Positions 34,772-43,698 of a stretch of DNA of 64,000 nucleotides are shown here, piece after piece; within the stretch, counting starts at the first letter, position 1, and every line of letters starts with the position of its first letter. The stretch is from contig AP024629.1 of NCBI GenBank assembly GCA_019670725.1, positions 372,001 to 436,000 on the forward strand, written 5' to 3'. The translations under genes and the position numbers were made by a program. Source of the stretch: Alphaproteobacteria bacterium SO-S41 (GTDB lineage Bacteria > Pseudomonadota > Alphaproteobacteria > Micropepsales > Micropepsaceae). Below the pieces are notes generated by a model. The model was not told the DNA's origin, made no database searches, and saw nothing but the letters and a program-made list of their open reading frames with translations.

Positions 34772-35586
34772 CCTATCTGATCGCCGAAATGCTTCTCTGG
34801 CTCGTCCTCGCCGCGGCGCTCGGTTTCGCCACTGCGTGGTTCATTCGCGGCGCGCTGGGATCGCAGCGGGCGGCCGGGGAAAGCGAGTCCGTCTGGTCCG
34901 CGAAGCTGACCTCCGCCGAAGCCGGTTTCGAGGCGCGCACGGCGGCGGCCGAAGCGGCGGTGGCGCGGCTCAAGGCCGATCTCCATGCGGCGACCACCAA
35001 GGTCGCGGCGCTGGAAGCGGAAGGCGGCAAGCGGATGGCCGATCTTGATGCGGGCGTCGGCGTGCAGCTGCGCGCGGCCGAGGCGCTGGCGTCCGAGCGC
35101 GGCGTCACGATCGAGCAGCTCCGGGTCGCGCTCAACAGCGCCAACACCCAATGGGGCAATCGCCTCGCCGCCGCCGAGGACAAGGCGACCCGTCTCGCCG
35201 CTGCGCTGGACGCCGCGCAGGAGGAAGCCTCCGCGCTGTCTGCGCCGGTGGATGACGGCCCGAAATCCGAACTCGAAAGCCAGATCGCGACCCTGCGCGC
35301 CCGCATTGCCGAACTGGAAAGCGCCCCGCCGCCCGCCACGAAAGCCGCCAAGAAACCGGCCCGGCCTGCACCGCCCGAAGGCGAGGACGACCTCCAGACC
35401 ATCGCCGGCCTAGGTCCCGCGCTGGAAAAGGCCCTGAAGGCACGCGGCATCACGACCTATCGCGCGCTCGCCGCGGTCAGCGTCGAGGAGGCCAAGGCGC
35501 TGGGCGCCACGGCCCGCAGCAATGCCGACAAATGGCCCGACCAGGCCCGCGCCCAGCACCAGGTGAAGTACGGCGAGACGCTCTAG
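34768..35586 (+). CDS. Membrane-anchored coiled-coil protein with helix-hairpin-helix end
   Basis: A 272-residue protein. One N-terminal membrane helix (residues about 5-28), a long Ala/Glu-rich coiled coil (about 45-195), a Lys/Pro linker, and a C-terminal helix-hairpin-helix of the type DDLQTIAGLGPALEKALKAR then GITTYRALAAVSVEEAKAL. The last part is like DUF4332/RPL21-type HhH domains. Its ATG overlaps the OmpA stop (ATGA), so the two proteins are made together. A shared role in envelope organisation is an inference. Nucleic-acid contact by the HhH is possible. Confidence 0.7.
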   Translation: MTYLIAEMLLWLVLAAALGFATAWFIRGALGSQRAAGESESVWSAKLTSAEAGFEARTAAAEAAVARLKADLHAATTKVAALEAEGGKRMADLDAGVGVQLRAAEALASERGVTIEQLRVALNSANTQWGNRLAAAEDKATRLAAALDAAQEEASALSAPVDDGPKSELESQIATLRARIAELESAPPPATKAAKKPARPAPPEGEDDLQTIAGLGPALEKALKARGITTYRALAAVSVEEAKALGATARSNADKWPDQARAQHQVKYGETL

Positions 35587-35622
35587 CCATTTCTCGGCCG
35601 CTCCTTACCGCTCTATCCCAAT

Positions 35623-35703
35623 CGTCATGGCCGGGCTTGACCCGGCCATCCACCTTCGGTGCTCGACGATCGCTGGATGGCCGCCTCAAGGGCGGCCATG
35701 ACG
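35623..35703. repeat. REP/BIME-like dispersed repeat, copy 2
   Basis: Same element as at 26.5 kb and in the same orientation; the outer arms are alike and the central spacer differs. It lies between the convergent coiled-coil and cytochrome c genes. Confidence 0.9.
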
Positions 35704-35727
35704 ACATAGTTGGGGCGGAGGAGAAGG

Positions 35728-36117
35728 CTAGGGATTGCTCTTCAGATACGCGATGACGTTCGCGCGGTCCTCGGGCTTCTTCAGGCCGGCAAAGGCCATC
35801 TTGGTGCCCTTCACCAGCTTCGCCGGCGCTTCCAGATAGGTGTTCAGCAATTCCTCGGTCCAGGCGGGGTTGGCGACGCCGAAATCCTTCATGGCCTGGG
35901 AATAGTTGAAATCGGTGGGCGTCGTGCCCGGCACGCTGCCGACGACGCCGTTCAGCACCGGGCCGACCTTGTTCTTGGCGTCCGGTCCGACGGCATGGCA
36001 CACCGCGCATTTGACGAAGATCTTCTTGCCCAGTTCCTCGGGGGTCTCGGTCGCGTCCTGGGCCAATGCCGCCGGAGCGAGAGCCAGCAAGGCGGCGAGC
36101 AAAACGGAGCGGCGCAT
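35728..36117 (-). CDS. Class I cytochrome c (cytochrome c2-like)
   Basis: A 129-residue periplasmic cytochrome. Signal peptide at residues 1-19 (ending ALA). Heme-binding CAVCH at about residues 39-43, with the distal Met in GTKMAF near residue 108. The C-terminal helix ANVIAYLKSNP is typical. It is an electron carrier of respiration, likely between the bc1 complex and oxidase. It is transcribed divergently from lutABC, 57 bp apart, which may link it with lactate oxidation, though this is inference. Confidence 0.92.
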   Translation of the reverse strand: MRRSVLLAALLALAPAALAQDATETPEELGKKIFVKCAVCHAVGPDAKNKVGPVLNGVVGSVPGTTPTDFNYSQAMKDFGVANPAWTEELLNTYLEAPAKLVKGTKMAFAGLKKPEDRANVIAYLKSNP

Positions 36118-36174
36118 CGTGAATTTCCTCGGTTGACCGTTCACACCTAGCGCGCCCGCGCCTATCGTCAAGCC

Positions 36175-36903
36175 ATGACCGACACCAAAGAAGCGGCCCT
36201 GTTCGTTACCTGCCTCATCGACCTCATGCGCCCGGAAGTTGGCATGGCCTCGGCCCGGCTGATCGAGCGCGCCGGGTTCACCGTCGTGGTGCCGCGCCAA
36301 GGCTGCTGCGGCCAGCCCAACTATAACGCCGGCGACCGAAAAGGCGCGCAGGTCCTCGCGCGCGCGGCGATCGCCGCGCTGGAGCCCTATGAGACCATCG
36401 TCGTGCCGTCCGGCTCGTGCGGCGGCATGATGGTGCGGCACTACCCGACGCTGTTCGACGCCGCCGATCCCTGGGCGTCGCGCGCCAAGGCCGTGGCGTC
36501 GCGCGTGCTGGAGCTGACGCAGTTCCTCGCACGCCATCCCCCCAGCGCGGGTGCGCCGGGCCTTGCCGGCAAGATCGCCTATCACGACAGCTGCTCGTCG
36601 CTGCGCGATCTCGGCGTGCACGACGAACCGCGCGCTTTGCTGCGCAGCATGACGAAGGCTGAAGACGTCCCCTTCGCGGAGAACGAAACCTGCTGCGGCT
36701 TCGGCGGGCTCTTCTGCGTGAAATACCCTGATGTCGCCGACCGCATCGCGGCCGACAAATGCGCGGCGATCATCGCCTCGGGCGCCGACAGCGTCGTGTC
36801 AGCCGATCTCGGCTGCCTCCTCAATATCGGCGGACGGCTCGCGCGCATGGGCTCGCCTATCAAGGCGGTGCATATCGCCGAAGCGCTGGCGGGCGACGCG
36901 TGA
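36175..36903 (+). CDS. lutA: LutA-type (Fe-S)-binding subunit, lactate utilisation
   Basis: A 242-residue protein with two CCG-type cysteine modules: PRQGCCGQPNYNAG with PSGSCGGMM, and HDSCSSLRDLG with ETCCGFGGLFCVKYP. These hold iron-sulfur clusters in glycolate/lactate oxidase complexes. Its stop overlaps the GTG of lutB. With LutB and LutC it oxidises L-lactate to pyruvate. Confidence 0.93.
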   Translation: MTDTKEAALFVTCLIDLMRPEVGMASARLIERAGFTVVVPRQGCCGQPNYNAGDRKGAQVLARAAIAALEPYETIVVPSGSCGGMMVRHYPTLFDAADPWASRAKAVASRVLELTQFLARHPPSAGAPGLAGKIAYHDSCSSLRDLGVHDEPRALLRSMTKAEDVPFAENETCCGFGGLFCVKYPDVADRIAADKCAAIIASGADSVVSADLGCLLNIGGRLARMGSPIKAVHIAEALAGDA

Positions 36904-38312
36904 CGACGCTCGATTTCAAAGGCCGCGCGGCGAAGGCGCTGCACGATCCCCAGCTCACCGGCGCGCTCGCCCGCGCCAAGGGGCACTTCGCGCTCGGCCG
37001 CGCGGCGGCGAAGGCGCGCACGCCCGATTTCGAAATGCTGCGCGACCGCGCCACTGCGATCCGCCGCCGCTCCATCGCGCTGATGCCCGATCTCCTCGAA
37101 CGCTTCGAGGCGCGCGCCACCGCGGCGGGCGCGACGGTGCACTGGGCCGCCGATGCCGCCGACGCGCGCGCCATCGCGACCGGGATCTGCAAGGCGCATG
37201 GCGCGACGCGCGCGATCAAGTCGAAGTCGATGGCGACCGAGGAGATCGAACTCAACGCGCATCTTCTCAGCCACGGCATCACGCCGGTTGAAACCGACCT
37301 CGGCGAATACATCATCCAGCTCCGCGGCGAGACGCCCAGCCACATCATCGCGCCCGCGGTGCATCTGACGAAGGACCAGGTCGCCGAAACCTTCCGCGCC
37401 GCGCATACCGATCTCGACCCCGCCCGCGATATTTCCGAACGCCAGGCGCTGGTGAAGGAAGCGCGGGTCAAACTGCGCGAGGCCTTCCTCGCCGCCGATG
37501 TCGGCATCACCGGCGCGAACATCCTGGTCGCGGAAACCGGCACGATCGTGCTCGTCTCCAATGAGGGGAATATCGACCTCACCGCGTCGGCGCCGCGTCT
37601 CCATATCGCGATCGCCGGGATCGAGAAGGTGGTGGAAAGCTGGGACGATGCCGGCATCGTGCTCCGCGTCCTCGCGCGCTCCGCGACGGGGCAGGACATG
37701 TCGAGCTATGTCACGGTGCTCACCGGTCCCGCGCAGGGCGACGAGGTCGGCCCCCGCACCTCTCACATCATCCTGCTCGACAATGGCCGCTCCACGCTCG
37801 CCGCCGGCAACAAGGCGGAGATGCTGGCCTGCATCCGCTGCGGCGCCTGCCTCAATCACTGCCCGGTCTACACCGCCGTCGGTGGCCACGCCTATGGCGG
37901 CCCTTATTCCGGTCCGATGGGCGCGGTGCTGACGCCCGCCATTGACGGGCTGACCAAGGACACCGCGAACCTCCCCAACGCCTCCAGCTTCTGCGGCCGC
38001 TGCGAAGCGGTCTGCCCGGTGCGCATTCCCCTCCCCATGCTGCTGCGCCACTGGCGCGAGGACGCCTATGCCGCGGGACTGCCGACGCGCGGCGAACGCT
38101 GGGGCCTCGGCATCTGGCGCGCGCTCAGCACGCGGCCGTGGGCCTATCGCCTGACGCAGTGGAGCGCCGCGCGGGGCCTGCGCTTCGTCTCGTGGTGGCA
38201 GGGCGGCAGGATCAAGCGCCTGCCCTTCGCCGGACGCGGCTTCACCGCGACGCGCGACATCGCGCCGCCTGCCGCCAAATCCTTCCAGGCCCAATGGCGG
38301 GGTAGACGATGA
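36900..38312 (+). CDS. lutB: LutB-type iron-sulfur protein, lactate utilisation
   Basis: A 470-residue protein starting at GTG 36900, overlapping lutA. N-terminal LUD domain with KSMATEEIELNAHL and TPVETDLGEYIIQL; then two 4Fe-4S modules, CIRCGACLNHCPVY (about residues 311-324) and CGRCEAVCPVRIPL. The C-terminus, rich in Arg/Trp, is as in LutB. Cytosolic, part of the LutABC complex. lutC overlaps its stop by 4 bp. Confidence 0.95.
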   Translation: MTTLDFKGRAAKALHDPQLTGALARAKGHFALGRAAAKARTPDFEMLRDRATAIRRRSIALMPDLLERFEARATAAGATVHWAADAADARAIATGICKAHGATRAIKSKSMATEEIELNAHLLSHGITPVETDLGEYIIQLRGETPSHIIAPAVHLTKDQVAETFRAAHTDLDPARDISERQALVKEARVKLREAFLAADVGITGANILVAETGTIVLVSNEGNIDLTASAPRLHIAIAGIEKVVESWDDAGIVLRVLARSATGQDMSSYVTVLTGPAQGDEVGPRTSHIILLDNGRSTLAAGNKAEMLACIRCGACLNHCPVYTAVGGHAYGGPYSGPMGAVLTPAIDGLTKDTANLPNASSFCGRCEAVCPVRIPLPMLLRHWREDAYAAGLPTRGERWGLGIWRALSTRPWAYRLTQWSAARGLRFVSWWQGGRIKRLPFAGRGFTATRDIAPPAAKSFQAQWRGRR

Positions 38313-38899
38313 GCGCCCGCGATCTCATCCTCGGCCGCCTCCGCGCGACGCAGCACCGCCTGCCCGATCCCGTAGCGCCATACCGTCCCGAGGCGCCAGC
38401 CGATCTCGGCGCTGCACTCGCCGCCCGCGCCCGCGCGGTCTTCGCGACGGCGGAGGAAATCACGTCGCTCGACGACCTCCCCGCCGCCGTCGCGCGCTAT
38501 CTCGGTCCGGACATCACGACCCTCGCCGTCGCCGCCGAGCTCCGACACCTCGCCTGGTCTGCCGCCGGGCTCACGCCCGCCGCGCCGCCCGGCCGTGCCG
38601 CGATGGCGGCGAGCGTCGCGCCGGTTGTAGGCGCGATCGCCGAAACCGGCACGCTCATCCTCACCAGCCGCGATCCGCACGGGCCCTGGCCCAATCTTCT
38701 CGCCGACCGCCATATCGCCGTCGTTCCGCGCGGCCTTATCTCGGCGACCCTGGAGGAGGCGGTCGCGCGGCTCGCCGGCAACCGCCTGCCGCGGTCGCTG
38801 CATCTGGCGACCGGGCCTTCGCGCACCGGCGACATCGAGCAGACCCTCGAACTCGGCGCCCACGGCGCGGTTGCGGTCCATCTCGTCCTCACGCCTTGA
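38309..38899 (+). CDS. lutC: LutC-type LUD domain protein, lactate utilisation
   Basis: A 196-residue LUD-domain protein. Typical words: IAETGTLILTSRD, VVPRGLISATLEEAV and GPSRTGDIEQTLELGAHGA. It completes lutABC. No lactate permease or LutR regulator is adjacent, so uptake must be encoded elsewhere. Confidence 0.93.
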   Translation: MSARDLILGRLRATQHRLPDPVAPYRPEAPADLGAALAARARAVFATAEEITSLDDLPAAVARYLGPDITTLAVAAELRHLAWSAAGLTPAAPPGRAAMAASVAPVVGAIAETGTLILTSRDPHGPWPNLLADRHIAVVPRGLISATLEEAVARLAGNRLPRSLHLATGPSRTGDIEQTLELGAHGAVAVHLVLTP

Positions 38900-38948
38900 T
38901 TCCGCCGGCCCGTAGGGCGACGCTGGCGGTCTTGGGGAGCTTCACATC

Positions 38949-39665
38949 ATGATCATCACGCGCCGCACCTTGATGGCCACGCTGACGGCGAGCGTGTTCG
39001 CGCCCGCCGCCGGCCTCTTTCGCGCTGTCGCCGCGCCGGTCAGCGGCGCCGTGACGGCGGTCGTCAACACCGTCCGGGCGCGTAAGTCGGGCGCCCCGGC
39101 CGACGCCGATCCCGTCCCGGTCGCCGTGGGCGATACCGTCGAGGTCGGCCAGACCGTCGAAACTTCCAAGCAATCCGCGGTTCAGGTCACGATGTCCGAC
39201 GGCTCGGTCGCGACCGTCGGCGCGCGCAGCATGGGCGTCGTCGGCGGCCCGGGCACCGAGGCGCTGATCATGGCGCGGGGCAATTTCCGCTACAACACGG
39301 GCTCGGGGCCTGAGGTCAACCGCACGGTCTCCACCCCCGCCCTCAAGATCGCGCTCAAGGGCACGCAGATCATCGTCAGCGTGGACGAGACCCGCACGAT
39401 CTGCGGCGTCATCGACGGCGCCATCACCTGCACGTCCAAGAAAACCGGCGCCTCCGCCGAGGTCGCGGCCGGCCAGACCATCGTCTGGGGGGCCGGCTCG
39501 TTCGGGGCTGGCGCGACGGCCGGCGTCTACACGACCGGCGACGTCGCGGTCGATCAGGGCATTGCCGCCGCGGCCGAGGCCTGGAAACCCGCCCCCGTCC
39601 AGCCCCAGGCCCCGCCGCCGCGCCCCCGGCCGCAGCCGCCCCGGCCCAAGCCCGGCCGCAACTAG
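38949..39665 (+). CDS. FecR-domain exported protein with Pro-rich tail
   Basis: A 238-residue protein. The N-terminal stretch RRTLMATLTASVFAPAAG looks like a signal sequence, with RR near the start (possibly Tat). The FecR-like domain (about 58-180) has VAVGDTVEVGQTVETSKQ, VTMSDGSVATVGARS and ALKGTQIIVSVDETR. Two Cys (ICGVIDGAITC) may pair. The last 35 residues are Pro/Arg/Gln-rich (QAPPPRPRPQPP) and probably span or bind the cell wall. Such FecR-only proteins are not linked to a sigma factor. lepA follows by 48 bp. Confidence 0.72.
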   Translation: MIITRRTLMATLTASVFAPAAGLFRAVAAPVSGAVTAVVNTVRARKSGAPADADPVPVAVGDTVEVGQTVETSKQSAVQVTMSDGSVATVGARSMGVVGGPGTEALIMARGNFRYNTGSGPEVNRTVSTPALKIALKGTQIIVSVDETRTICGVIDGAITCTSKKTGASAEVAAGQTIVWGAGSFGAGATAGVYTTGDVAVDQGIAAAAEAWKPAPVQPQAPPPRPRPQPPRPKPGRN

Positions 39666-39713
39666 GCCGCTTTGCATGGACTTTGGGCCGGGTGGCCGCT
39701 ATCTCCCCCGCCC

Positions 39714-41516
39714 ATGGCCGACCAGAGTCTCATCCGCAATTTTTCCATCATCGCGCATATCGATCACGGCAAGTCGACGCTCGCCGATCGGCTGATCCAG
39801 GTGACCGGCGGCCTCTCGGCGCGCGAGATGAAGGACCAGGTCCTCGACTCGATGGATATCGAGCGCGAGCGCGGCATCACGATCAAGGCTCAGACCGTCC
39901 GCCTCGACTACACCGCCGCTGACGGCAAGCAGTACATCCTGAACCTCATGGACACGCCTGGCCATGTGGACTTCGCCTATGAAGTCTCGCGCTGTCTCGC
40001 GGCCTGCGAAGGCGCGCTGCTCGTGGTCGACGCCAGCCAGGGCGTCGAGGCGCAGACCCTCGCCAATGTCTACGCGGCGCTCGACAACCAGCTCGAGATC
40101 GTCCCCGTCCTCAACAAGATCGACCTGCCCGCTGCCGAGCCCGACCGCATCAAGCAGCAGATCGAGGACGTCATCGGCCTCGACGCCTCCGATGCCATTC
40201 CGATCTCCGCCAAGTCCGGCCTCGGCATCGATCTGGTGTTGGAGGCGATCATCACCCGCCTGCCGCCGCCCAAGGGCGACCCGGCGGCGCCCTTCAAGGC
40301 GCTGCTGATCGACAGCTGGTACGATCCCTATCTCGGCGTCGTCGTGCTCTTCCGCGTCGTCGACGGCATGATCAAGAAGGGTCAGAAGATCCGCATGATC
40401 GCGACCAACGCGCCCTATCAGGTGGAGCGCCTCGGCGTCTTCCGGCCCAAGATGCAGGTGTTCGACGCGATCCAGACCGGCGAAGTCGGCTTCTTCACCG
40501 CGGCGATCAAGCAGGTCGCCGATACGCGGATCGGCGACACGATCGTCGATGAAAAGAACATCCACGCGACGCCGCTGCCCGGCTTCAAGGACGCGCAGTC
40601 CGTCGTCTTCTGCGGCCTCTTCCCGGTCGATGCCGCCGAGTTCGAGGACCTGCGCGAGGCGATCGGCAAGCTGCGCCTCAACGACGCCAGCTTCACCTAC
40701 GAGATGGAATCCTCCGCCGCGCTCGGCTTCGGCTTCCGCTGCGGCTTCCTCGGCCTGCTTCACCTCGACATCATCCGCGAACGGCTGGAGCGCGAGTTCA
40801 ATCTCGACCTCATCACGACCGCGCCGTCGGTCATCTACAAGATCCATCTGCGCGGCGGTTCGATCCTCGAACTCCACAACCCCGCCGACATGCCGGATGT
40901 CACGCAGATCGAGAAGATCGAGGAACCCTGGATCAAGGCGACGATCCTCGTTCCCGACGAATATCTGGGCAGCGTGCTGAAGCTCTGCGAAGACCGCCGC
41001 GGCCGCCAGATCGACCTGACCTATGCCGGCAACCGCGCGATGCTGGTCTATGCGCTGCCGCTCAACGAAGTCGTCTTCGACTTCTACGATCGCCTCAAAT
41101 CCGTCAGCCGCGGCTACGCCTCGTTCGACTACGCGATCACCGGCTATGAAGAAGGCGACCTCGTGAAGATGTCGATCCTCGTCAACGCCGAGCCGGTCGA
41201 CGCGCTCTCGATGATCGTCAATCGGGGCCGGGCCGAAATGCGCGGCCGCATGATGTGCGAGAAGCTGAAGGACCTGATCCCCCAGCACCTCTTCCAGATC
41301 CCCATCCAGGCGGCGATCGGCGGCAAGATCATCGCCCGCGAAACCATCAAGGCCCTGCGCAAGGACGTGACGGCGAAGTGCTACGGCGGCGACATCTCCC
41401 GCAAGCGCAAGCTCCTCGACAAACAAAAAGAGGGCAAAAAGAAAATGCGCCAGTTCGGCAAGGTCGACATCCCGCAAGAAGCGTTCATCGCCGCGCTGAA
41501 GATGGATGAGAATTGA
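39714..41516 (+). CDS. lepA: Elongation factor 4 (LepA)
   Basis: A 600-residue translational GTPase that back-translocates stalled ribosomes. The ATG at 39714 gives [22 protein letters not shown]1 AHIDHGKS, G3 DTPGHVDF, G4 NKIDLP are intact. The LepA-specific C-terminal domain is present: [20 protein letters not shown] small ORF starts at a TTG overlapping the stop by 4 bp. Confidence 0.97.
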   Translation: MADQSLIRNFSIIAHIDHGKSTLADRLIQVTGGLSAREMKDQVLDSMDIERERGITIKAQTVRLDYTAADGKQYILNLMDTPGHVDFAYEVSRCLAACEGALLVVDASQGVEAQTLANVYAALDNQLEIVPVLNKIDLPAAEPDRIKQQIEDVIGLDASDAIPISAKSGLGIDLVLEAIITRLPPPKGDPAAPFKALLIDSWYDPYLGVVVLFRVVDGMIKKGQKIRMIATNAPYQVERLGVFRPKMQVFDAIQTGEVGFFTAAIKQVADTRIGDTIVDEKNIHATPLPGFKDAQSVVFCGLFPVDAAEFEDLREAIGKLRLNDASFTYEMESSAALGFGFRCGFLGLLHLDIIRERLEREFNLDLITTAPSVIYKIHLRGGSILELHNPADMPDVTQIEKIEEPWIKATILVPDEYLGSVLKLCEDRRGRQIDLTYAGNRAMLVYALPLNEVVFDFYDRLKSVSRGYASFDYAITGYEEGDLVKMSILVNAEPVDALSMIVNRGRAEMRGRMMCEKLKDLIPQHLFQIPIQAAIGGKIIARETIKALRKDVTAKCYGGDISRKRKLLDKQKEGKKKMRQFGKVDIPQEAFIAALKMDEN

Positions 41517-41734
41517 CGCCTCCGATCGGCCATGAGCCCGACGCGTTCGCACTGGGTGACACGGTCACCGACGGTGCATGGATCGGGGTGGTCGTCGTCG
41601 ATATCGACGCTGAAACCGCCTCACCGCCTTACGTCGCGAGCGAATGGACTTATCTTCAGCGCGGCGTGATGGTCGAAACGCGCGAAGCCGGTCTCGTCCA
41701 CTACCAAGACCGCAAAGACTTGCGCCGAACCTAG
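41513..41734 (+). CDS. Small protein of unknown function, coupled to lepA
   Basis: A 73-residue ORF starting at TTG 41513, overlapping the lepA stop by 4 bp. There is no in-frame ATG. Text such as [21 protein letters not shown], then [21 protein letters not shown] looks like a small SH3-like beta-barrel. It is acidic. The coding character (third-position GC, no rare codons) supports it weakly. No family recognised. Confidence 0.5.
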   Translation: MTPPIGHEPDAFALGDTVTDGAWIGVVVVDIDAETASPPYVASEWTYLQRGVMVETREAGLVHYQDRKDLRRT

Positions 41735-41773
41735 CACGCGATAACCCCTTTCAACGCGAGCGGGGAGAGGGCA

Positions 41774-41790
41774 GACCGGCATAGCCGGTC
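41774..41790. repeat. Short palindromic intergenic hairpin (REP-like)
   Basis: GACCGGC, ATA loop, GCCGGTC; flanked by GGGGAGAGGGCA and AGGTGAGGTG. This style of GAGAGG-hairpin-GTGAGG unit is a known short repeat in Alphaproteobacteria as I recall. Only one copy is visible in the window. It lies between convergent genes and may act as a terminator. Confidence 0.5.
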
Positions 41791-41829
41791 AGGTGAGGTG
41801 CCGGGGCGCCGGTGTTTGCCCGCTGCGCG

Positions 41830-42339
41830 CTACCTATTCGGCAGTCCGTTCTTCTCTCTCTCGCGTCTGATCTCGTCCTGGCTCGCCAGCACCTCGTCGC
41901 GCAGGCCTGCCAGGCCCTCGCGCGTCGTCGTGATCGCGTCGGCGCAGTCGGTCTTCGGCGTGTAGCCGTTGGGCGTGGCATCGTCCCACGCGAGCACCTT
42001 GTCGATCGTCGCGGCGAGCGCGGGCGGATCGCCGAAGGCGTATTCGTTGATCGGGCGTCCAACGCTTTCGGAGAGTGCCCCGAACAGCGCGGGGTCGCCG
42101 TCGGGTTTCAGGTCCGGGTGGCAGCTCAGATGGACGCGGTAGCGCAGCTGCCCTGCATAGAACCAGAACACCGCCTCGTCGCGGTCACCATCGGCGAACA
42201 TCTGGGCCGCGGCCTTGTAGTAGGCGGCGGGGTGCTTGTTCTCGATCCCCTCGGTCAGCGTCACGATGTTCGCCCATGCGGTTGGCGCGAGGCCGAGGAG
42301 AAGCAGGGCGGCGCGCCCGATCATGCCTGAAAATGTCAT
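41830..42339 (-). CDS. Exported protein of unknown function
   Basis: A 169-residue protein with a signal peptide at residues 1-23 (ending AWA). Mature part is alpha-helical: ENKHPAAYYKAAAQMFADGD, RDEAVFWFYAGQLRYRV, reminiscent of a Sel1/TPR-like helical pair. A C-terminal coiled coil is rich in Arg/Glu (ASQDEIRREREKNG). Two Cys may pair. The ATG at 42339 fits the signal peptide. No family recognised with confidence. Confidence 0.6.
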   Translation of the reverse strand: MTFSGMIGRAALLLLGLAPTAWANIVTLTEGIENKHPAAYYKAAAQMFADGDRDEAVFWFYAGQLRYRVHLSCHPDLKPDGDPALFGALSESVGRPINEYAFGDPPALAATIDKVLAWDDATPNGYTPKTDCADAITTTREGLAGLRDEVLASQDEIRREREKNGLPNR

Positions 42340-42427
42340 GGTGCGATCCTGACCCCGCATCGTGGCGATTGTCGGGCGGGCGGGTCAGGTCGGCGCTTGA
42401 CGATACAGATAATATTCCTATATTGAG

Positions 42428-43693
42428 ATGGCGGCATGGAACGGGCGGGCGATGATCAACCAAGCATCGGATAGCCCGGACTGCCGGACCTGCCCTGATC
42501 TCAGCCCCGAAGGGAAAGGGGGGTACACCCCCCAGAAAATTCCCGGATCAATTACACCCCATGCCCGCGGGGCGACAGGCCGTTGGCGGCGTGCAGGGAT
42601 AGGCGCCCTGCTGTTTCTCGCCGCCTGCGCCGCGCCGCGCGAGGCAGCGCCCGACCTGCCGCGTCTTGATCCCGTCGCTGCGCAGATCTTCCACGCCGAT
42701 CCCCGCTGGCTTGGCGGCGATGCGGCGGTGTCCGTCGCGCTCGGCGACGACCGCATCCTCTGGCTGTTCGGCGACAGCTTCGTCGATCTTGCGCCGCCCT
42801 ATCGGCGCGACGAGGCGGCGTTTCCGCGCAACACGGTCGCGCTCGAAACCGGCGCCGATCCGCGCGACGCGCGCATGGCCTTCTTCTGGCGCCGCGACGC
42901 GAAGGGCGTCCCCGCCTCGTTCTTCCCCGAAGACGGCGCCGAATGGTTCTGGCCGGGCGGCGGCATACGGCTGGAGGACGGCATGCTCGCGATCTTCCTG
43001 CAGCGCATCCACGCCGTCACTGGCGGCTTCGGTTTCGCGACCAAAGGCTATGCGGTGATGCTGATCGCCAATCCCGACGAGGCACCCGATGCGTGGCGTC
43101 TCCGCCGCGTCGATGGTCCCGCACTGCCGTTCGATGCGCTGCCGGGCGCGGCAGTGCTGCGCGACGGGCCGTATGTCGTCGCTCTCGCAGTACGCCAGCA
43201 AGGCACCCATGCGGGCGCCTTCGTCCGCTACGATGCGGCGGCGCTCGCCAAAGGTGACCTCACAAAGGCCGAATGGTGGGCGGGCGATGGGCGTGGCTGG
43301 GTCGCCACCGCAGCGCTCGGCACGGCCGGGCCCGCTTTCGTCATCGACGATGCCGGCGCGGAATCATCGCTCCATTGGGATGCCTGCGCCCGCGCCTTCG
43401 TCCATGTCGCGAGCTACGGCTTCGGCGCCTCCGACATCGGCCGCCGCGAAGCGGCGCGTCTCACCGGGCCCTGGAGCGCGCCTGAGGCCGTCCTGCGCCC
43501 GCCGGAATCAAACGGCCCGGCGCCGTTCGTCTATGCCGGCCGCGCGCACGCGGCGCTCGCGACGCCCGCGGGCACGGAGATGCTCACCTATATCGCCTCC
43601 AGCTTCAAACCGGACGAGATCATCAGCGCGACGGGGCAGGCGCAGCTCTACTGGCCGCGCGTCGCCCGCGTCGCCGCGCCCGCCTGCAAGTGA
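42428..43693 (+). CDS. Putative lipoprotein, DUF4185-like beta-propeller
   Basis: Up to 421 residues. The lipobox LAAC sits in GALLFLAACAAP at about residues 58-69, very far from the first ATG (42428) or the next (42452). No start codon lies closer in frame. Downstream, RILWLFGDSFVDLAPP, NTVALETGAD, FWPGGGIRLEDGMLAIFLQR and WSAPEAVLRPPE match the DUF4185 propeller type related to glycoside hydrolases. Either the N-terminal part is a long leader, or a frame error or a non-standard start occurs there. Function unknown. Confidence 0.6.
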   Translation: MAAWNGRAMINQASDSPDCRTCPDLSPEGKGGYTPQKIPGSITPHARGATGRWRRAGIGALLFLAACAAPREAAPDLPRLDPVAAQIFHADPRWLGGDAAVSVALGDDRILWLFGDSFVDLAPPYRRDEAAFPRNTVALETGADPRDARMAFFWRRDAKGVPASFFPEDGAEWFWPGGGIRLEDGMLAIFLQRIHAVTGGFGFATKGYAVMLIANPDEAPDAWRLRRVDGPALPFDALPGAAVLRDGPYVVALAVRQQGTHAGAFVRYDAAALAKGDLTKAEWWAGDGRGWVATAALGTAGPAFVIDDAGAESSLHWDACARAFVHVASYGFGASDIGRREAARLTGPWSAPEAVLRPPESNGPAPFVYAGRAHAALATPAGTEMLTYIASSFKPDEIISATGQAQLYWPRVARVAAPACK

Positions 43694-43698
43694 AGCGG

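Noticed and set aside
39699-41552. A 617-codon open frame opposite lepA.
   Set aside because: lepA is a certain gene; the antisense frame is rich in Asp, Arg, Val and Leu as expected from reverse reading of such codons.
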